This document shows positions 61,121 through 64,000 of a stretch of DNA of 64,000 bases, one piece after another. Source of the DNA: Paenisporosarcina indica (GTDB lineage Bacteria; Bacillota; Bacilli; Bacillales_A; Planococcaceae). The stretch is taken from positions 496,001 through 560,000 of the forward strand of contig NZ_MPTA01000002.1 in assembly GCF_001939075.1 (NCBI RefSeq). The letters are read 5' to 3'. A program made the translations under genes and the position numbers. Within the stretch, counting starts at the first letter, position 1, and every line of letters begins with the position of its first letter. The notes below the pieces were generated by a model. That model ran no database searches, was not told the DNA's origin, and saw only the letters and a list, made by a program, of their open reading frames with translations.

Positions 61121-61354
61121 GGTTTCCCCCCTTGTATTACAAAATTCACAATAAATGATGAGTTGATTAATTTTTCAATTTATCAATTTATTTAAAGTAT
61201 AACTTAGCATTAACAACCACGCCATCGGACGAGAGGCGTTTTGACAACTCAGACCCGAGACCTAGACAGGCAGTCAAATTAAGATAAAGTATGAAATTAG
61301 CCATTTCCGTAATTGCGTTTCAATTCATCACTGACAAGCAAATATCCAACATCT

Positions 61355-63001
61355 TTACTGCCTTGCTATTGCTCGTCCGACTTGAAGCCCAGTAAACAAG
61401 CAGCCACCTAAGAAAGTACCTTCTAGAGAACGGTACCCATGGATACCTCCACCACCAAACCCACAAACTTCACCCGCTGCATATAAACCTTGAACAGGCT
61501 CGCCAAACGAACCAAGCACACGTCCTGACAAATCAGTTTGCAAACCACCAAGCGTTTTTCTGCTAATAATGTTTAGTCGTACGGCAATCAAAGGACCATT
61601 ACGTGCGTCCAGAAATTTATGCGGTTTGGCTACTCGTATTAGTTTGTCTCCAATATAATTACGAGCACCTCGTAATGCTGTCACTTGCAAGTCTTTTGAG
61701 AATGTATGATCAAGTTCTCTATCACGTGCCACAATCTGACGTTTCAACTCGTCGAATTGAATTAACCCATCACCCGTTAGCTTGTTCATCCCCTCGACAA
61801 GTTCTTCAAGTGTGTTGGCAACAACAAAGTCTTTTCCCTTGTCCATAAATGCTTTGACAGGTGCAGTAGGTCCAGGCAGCACACGAGATAGTACTTGGCG
61901 AACACTCTTTCCAGTCAAATCCGGGTTTTGTTCGGAACCAGAAAGTGCGAATTCTTTTTCAATTACTTTTTGGGTCAATACAAACCACGAATAGTCATAG
62001 CCCGTTTTTTGAATCGTTTCTAAAGTACCGAGTGTATCAAAGCCTGGGAAATTAGGAGCTGGAAATCTTTTTCCTGTTGCATCGAACCATAGAGATGATG
62101 GTCCAGGTAAAATCCGAATTCCATGGTTGGCCCATACCGGATTCCAATTTTGAATCCCTTCCGTATAATGCCACATGCGGTCTCGGTTAACGATGCTTCC
62201 ACCAGCTGCTTCTGCTATTCCTAACATTCGTCCATCCACATGTGTCGGCACACCCGAAATCATACGTTCTGGTGCTTTTCCTAATCGTTTTGGCCAGTTT
62301 TGACGGATCAAGTCCAAATTCGCACCAATTCCTCCACTCGTCACAACGACAGATGGAGCTTTTTCATTGAATGGCCCGACTAATTCTCTTGAACTGGCTT
62401 CCCCTCGCCCTACGTTACTAGGAACTAGGACCATTCCTTTTACGCCAACCACTGCTCCATTATCCAGTAACAATTCATCTACACGGTGTCTCGGTCGATA
62501 ATCCACAAGATTTAATTCCATTGCTTTGCGTAATTTCTTTTCGAATGGTTGAACAATTCCCGGACCTGTTCCCCATACGATATGAAATCGCGGGACTGAA
62601 TTGCCATGCCCTTCAGCTAGATACCCGCCACGTTCGGCCCATCCTACTACAGGAAAGAACCGAACCCCTAAAGAACGTAGCCAGTCTCTTTTTTCACCTG
62701 CAGCAAATTCAACATATGCTTCTGCCCATTTACGTCCCCAATAATCATCTTCATCACGATCAAATCCCGCAGCACCTTGCCAGTCTTGCCAAGCTAATTC
62801 AAGAGAATCTCGAATCCCCATTCTCCGTTGTTCAGGAGAATTGACTAGAAATAATCCACCAAATGACCACCAAGCTTGGCCGCCAAGTGATGATTCAGGT
62901 TCTTGATCTAGCAATAGCACTCTCTTTCCAGCATCGGTCAACTCAGCAGTTACCACTAATCCAGCTAATCCTGCACCTATTACAATCACATCTGCATTCA
63001 T
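61355..63001 (-). CDS. FAD-binding dehydrogenase, KstD-like
   Basis: 548-residue flavoprotein of the fumarate reductase/3-oxosteroid 1-dehydrogenase superfamily. The FAD motif VIVIGAGLAGLVVTAELTDAG is at residues 5-25; LGGQAWWSFGGLFLV near 39-53 and SVVVTSGGIGANLDL near 222 are family regions; near the C terminus PVQGLYAAGEVCGFGGGG carries the second FAD site. The substrate may be a steroid-like or other enone compound; not certain. Divergent from a GntR regulator 232 bp away, which probably controls it. The start follows AGGGGTG. Confidence 0.87.
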   Translation of the reverse strand: MNADVIVIGAGLAGLVVTAELTDAGKRVLLLDQEPESSLGGQAWWSFGGLFLVNSPEQRRMGIRDSLELAWQDWQGAAGFDRDEDDYWGRKWAEAYVEFAAGEKRDWLRSLGVRFFPVVGWAERGGYLAEGHGNSVPRFHIVWGTGPGIVQPFEKKLRKAMELNLVDYRPRHRVDELLLDNGAVVGVKGMVLVPSNVGRGEASSRELVGPFNEKAPSVVVTSGGIGANLDLIRQNWPKRLGKAPERMISGVPTHVDGRMLGIAEAAGGSIVNRDRMWHYTEGIQNWNPVWANHGIRILPGPSSLWFDATGKRFPAPNFPGFDTLGTLETIQKTGYDYSWFVLTQKVIEKEFALSGSEQNPDLTGKSVRQVLSRVLPGPTAPVKAFMDKGKDFVVANTLEELVEGMNKLTGDGLIQFDELKRQIVARDRELDHTFSKDLQVTALRGARNYIGDKLIRVAKPHKFLDARNGPLIAVRLNIISRKTLGGLQTDLSGRVLGSFGEPVQGLYAAGEVCGFGGGGIHGYRSLEGTFLGGCLFTGLQVGRAIARQ

Positions 63002-63169
63002 GTTGAATACACCCCTAGAACACTCAATTTTCCACTATTCTATTTTCTACTATATTCGATTAATCTTGGATATTTTCCTTTATAATATGAAACAATTTAT
63101 TTATTGAATGTCATATTAATTAATAACTCTGTGATTTGGATTAGCAATATATCGCATAACCATTTTTTG

Positions 63170-63179
63170 TAGTATACTA
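63170..63179. promoter_or_regulatory. Possible GntR operator in the divergent region
   Basis: TAGTATACTA is a perfect 10-bp palindrome lying between the dehydrogenase and the GntR gene, 55 bp from the GntR ATG. FCD-type GntR sites often have the form TNGTNNNACNA. Only a candidate. Confidence 0.3.
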
Positions 63180-63233
63180 GTAGAAACTGGATGTCATACA
63201 TATGAACTATTTCATAGGAAAGGTTGATTCTTT

Positions 63234-63896
63234 ATGCCTGTACCAATCAATCATGCTAAACCAATTCGTATATCTGCCAAAGAAAATGCATTTAATCAAT
63301 TGCAGCAATGGATTATCGATGGTACGTTGCGGCCAGAAGAAAAATTGAATGATACCGAATTAGCGGAAGCATTAGGTGTAAGCAGAACGCCTATTCGCGA
63401 ATCATTACAATTGCTTGAGGTTCAAGGATTTGTTGAAATGTTTCCTGGAAAAGCAACTCAAGTGACGAAAGTGAAAAAAGAAGACATAATAGACCTTCTT
63501 CCTCCACTTGCAGCACTTCAAGCACTAGCGGCAGAATTAGTGGTTCCGAATTTAAATGAACACATCATTCGAAATTTAGAAGATATGAACGAACGTTTTT
63601 CTCAGGCAATCCAAATCGAAAATTATTTTGCGGCACTTAAACTCGATGAAGATTTTCACCAAATCATTATAGACGCAGCAAATAATCCCTATATTACAGC
63701 GATGGTTGCTACCCTCCAAGCGCATGTTAGAAGGCTTTTTTACCATAATTCGATTGTCTTAACTACTCATTCCATAGAAGATCATGCGAAGATTATCAAA
63801 CATCTAAAAAACCATGATACAACGCTCGTTTCAAAAATAATGCGAGATAATTGGCTGAACGCAATAGAAGAATTTTATTCTCGTGAACGCGAGTAA
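63234..63896 (+). CDS. GntR family regulator, FCD (FadR/VanR) type
   Basis: 220 residues. The N-terminal winged helix includes ENAFNQLQQWIIDGTLRPEEKL (in part LQQWIIDGTLRPEEKL near residues 24-39), LAEALGVSRTPIRESL near 46-61 and LEVQGFVEMFPGKAT near 63-77. The C-terminal all-helical FCD domain (about 85-215) shows the metal/ligand residues Asp and His in DEDFHQIIIDAANN near 142 and in SIEDHAKIIKHLK near 178. It probably represses the divergent dehydrogenase until a carboxylate-type ligand binds. The remaining 63897-64000 holds no gene. Confidence 0.88.
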   Translation: MPVPINHAKPIRISAKENAFNQLQQWIIDGTLRPEEKLNDTELAEALGVSRTPIRESLQLLEVQGFVEMFPGKATQVTKVKKEDIIDLLPPLAALQALAAELVVPNLNEHIIRNLEDMNERFSQAIQIENYFAALKLDEDFHQIIIDAANNPYITAMVATLQAHVRRLFYHNSIVLTTHSIEDHAKIIKHLKNHDTTLVSKIMRDNWLNAIEEFYSRERE

Positions 63897-64000
63897 TGTA
63901 AAGTGACTCAATCGTTTTACATGTATTTTTAATCAGTATTTATCAAAAATAACACATTTTCGCTTATTTTGGCAGTCTAAATTAAGTAAACATACTTATT

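Overview
The window looks like chromosome from a low-G+C, Gram-positive, Bacillus-type bacterium, most like the Planococcaceae (Sporosarcina, Paenisporosarcina or Psychrobacillus). Reasons: strong GGAGG ribosome sites, frequent TTG and GTG starts, U-tailed terminators after most operons, GlnR/TnrA-, MhqR- and MntR-like operators, and a complete DesK/DesR cold-sensing system beside its desaturase. The genus is inferred from gene content; no rRNA or tRNA gene was seen. No CRISPR array, prophage or intact transposase was seen.

Layout. 0.4-3.1 kb: Mn-type ABC importer with a possible MntR box. 3.2-7 kb: quinone/electrophile detoxification cluster (FMN reductase, MhqR-type MarR regulator, ring-cleavage-type dioxygenase, flavin reductase, MhqD-type hydrolase), with the same 15-bp-phased direct-repeat operator before both transcription units. 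7-19.6 kb: recQ, a DUF1836 regulator, hemolysin III, a Gly/Pro-rich repeat protein, an M48 protease carrying ankyrin repeats, a truncated hydrolase, a cation efflux gene with an apparent ATT start, a small phosphatase, topB and an alanyl-tRNA editing protein. 19.6-22.6 kb: PII plus ammonium transporter behind two GlnR/TnrA boxes, then a squalene/phytoene synthase homologue. 23.5-31.7 kb: redox and metabolic singletons (YwqN-like, mini-catalase, ASCH, glutamate dehydrogenase, AHSA1, CoA-transferase). 32-34.8 kb: des-desK-desR. 35-37.1 kb: a broken small gene and an ECF sigma/anti-sigma pair. 37.8-40.5 kb: visibly G+C-richer MFS/pirin/HxlR block, probably transferred. 41-42 kb: HxlR regulator facing an FMN reductase killed by two in-frame stops, the pair bracketed by a direct repeat. 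42.6-49.9 kb: fumC, a cystine-type ABC importer, pepF, an EamA exporter. 50-63.9 kb: Lrp, EAL phosphodiesterase, MFS, AraC-GyrI, ferredoxin-NADP reductase, YczE-like and YkvI-like membrane proteins, an M50 homologue with HQxGH in place of HExxH, DUF2935, and a flavoprotein dehydrogenase divergent from a GntR regulator.

The most unusual non-coding content is three families of intergenic repeats. R1 is about 230-245 bp with CACTGAAAAAGT-type inverted ends and an internal terminator-like hairpin (six full or partial copies). R2 is about 215 bp, made of two hairpins around three or four 21-bp direct repeats (two copies, both beside R1). R3 is a short palindromic element (three copies). None encodes a convincing protein. 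The detoxification regulon, the GlnR/TnrA-controlled PII-Amt pair, DesKR and the metal operators make this a region rich in stress- and nutrient-responsive genes, with several signs of ongoing gene decay.
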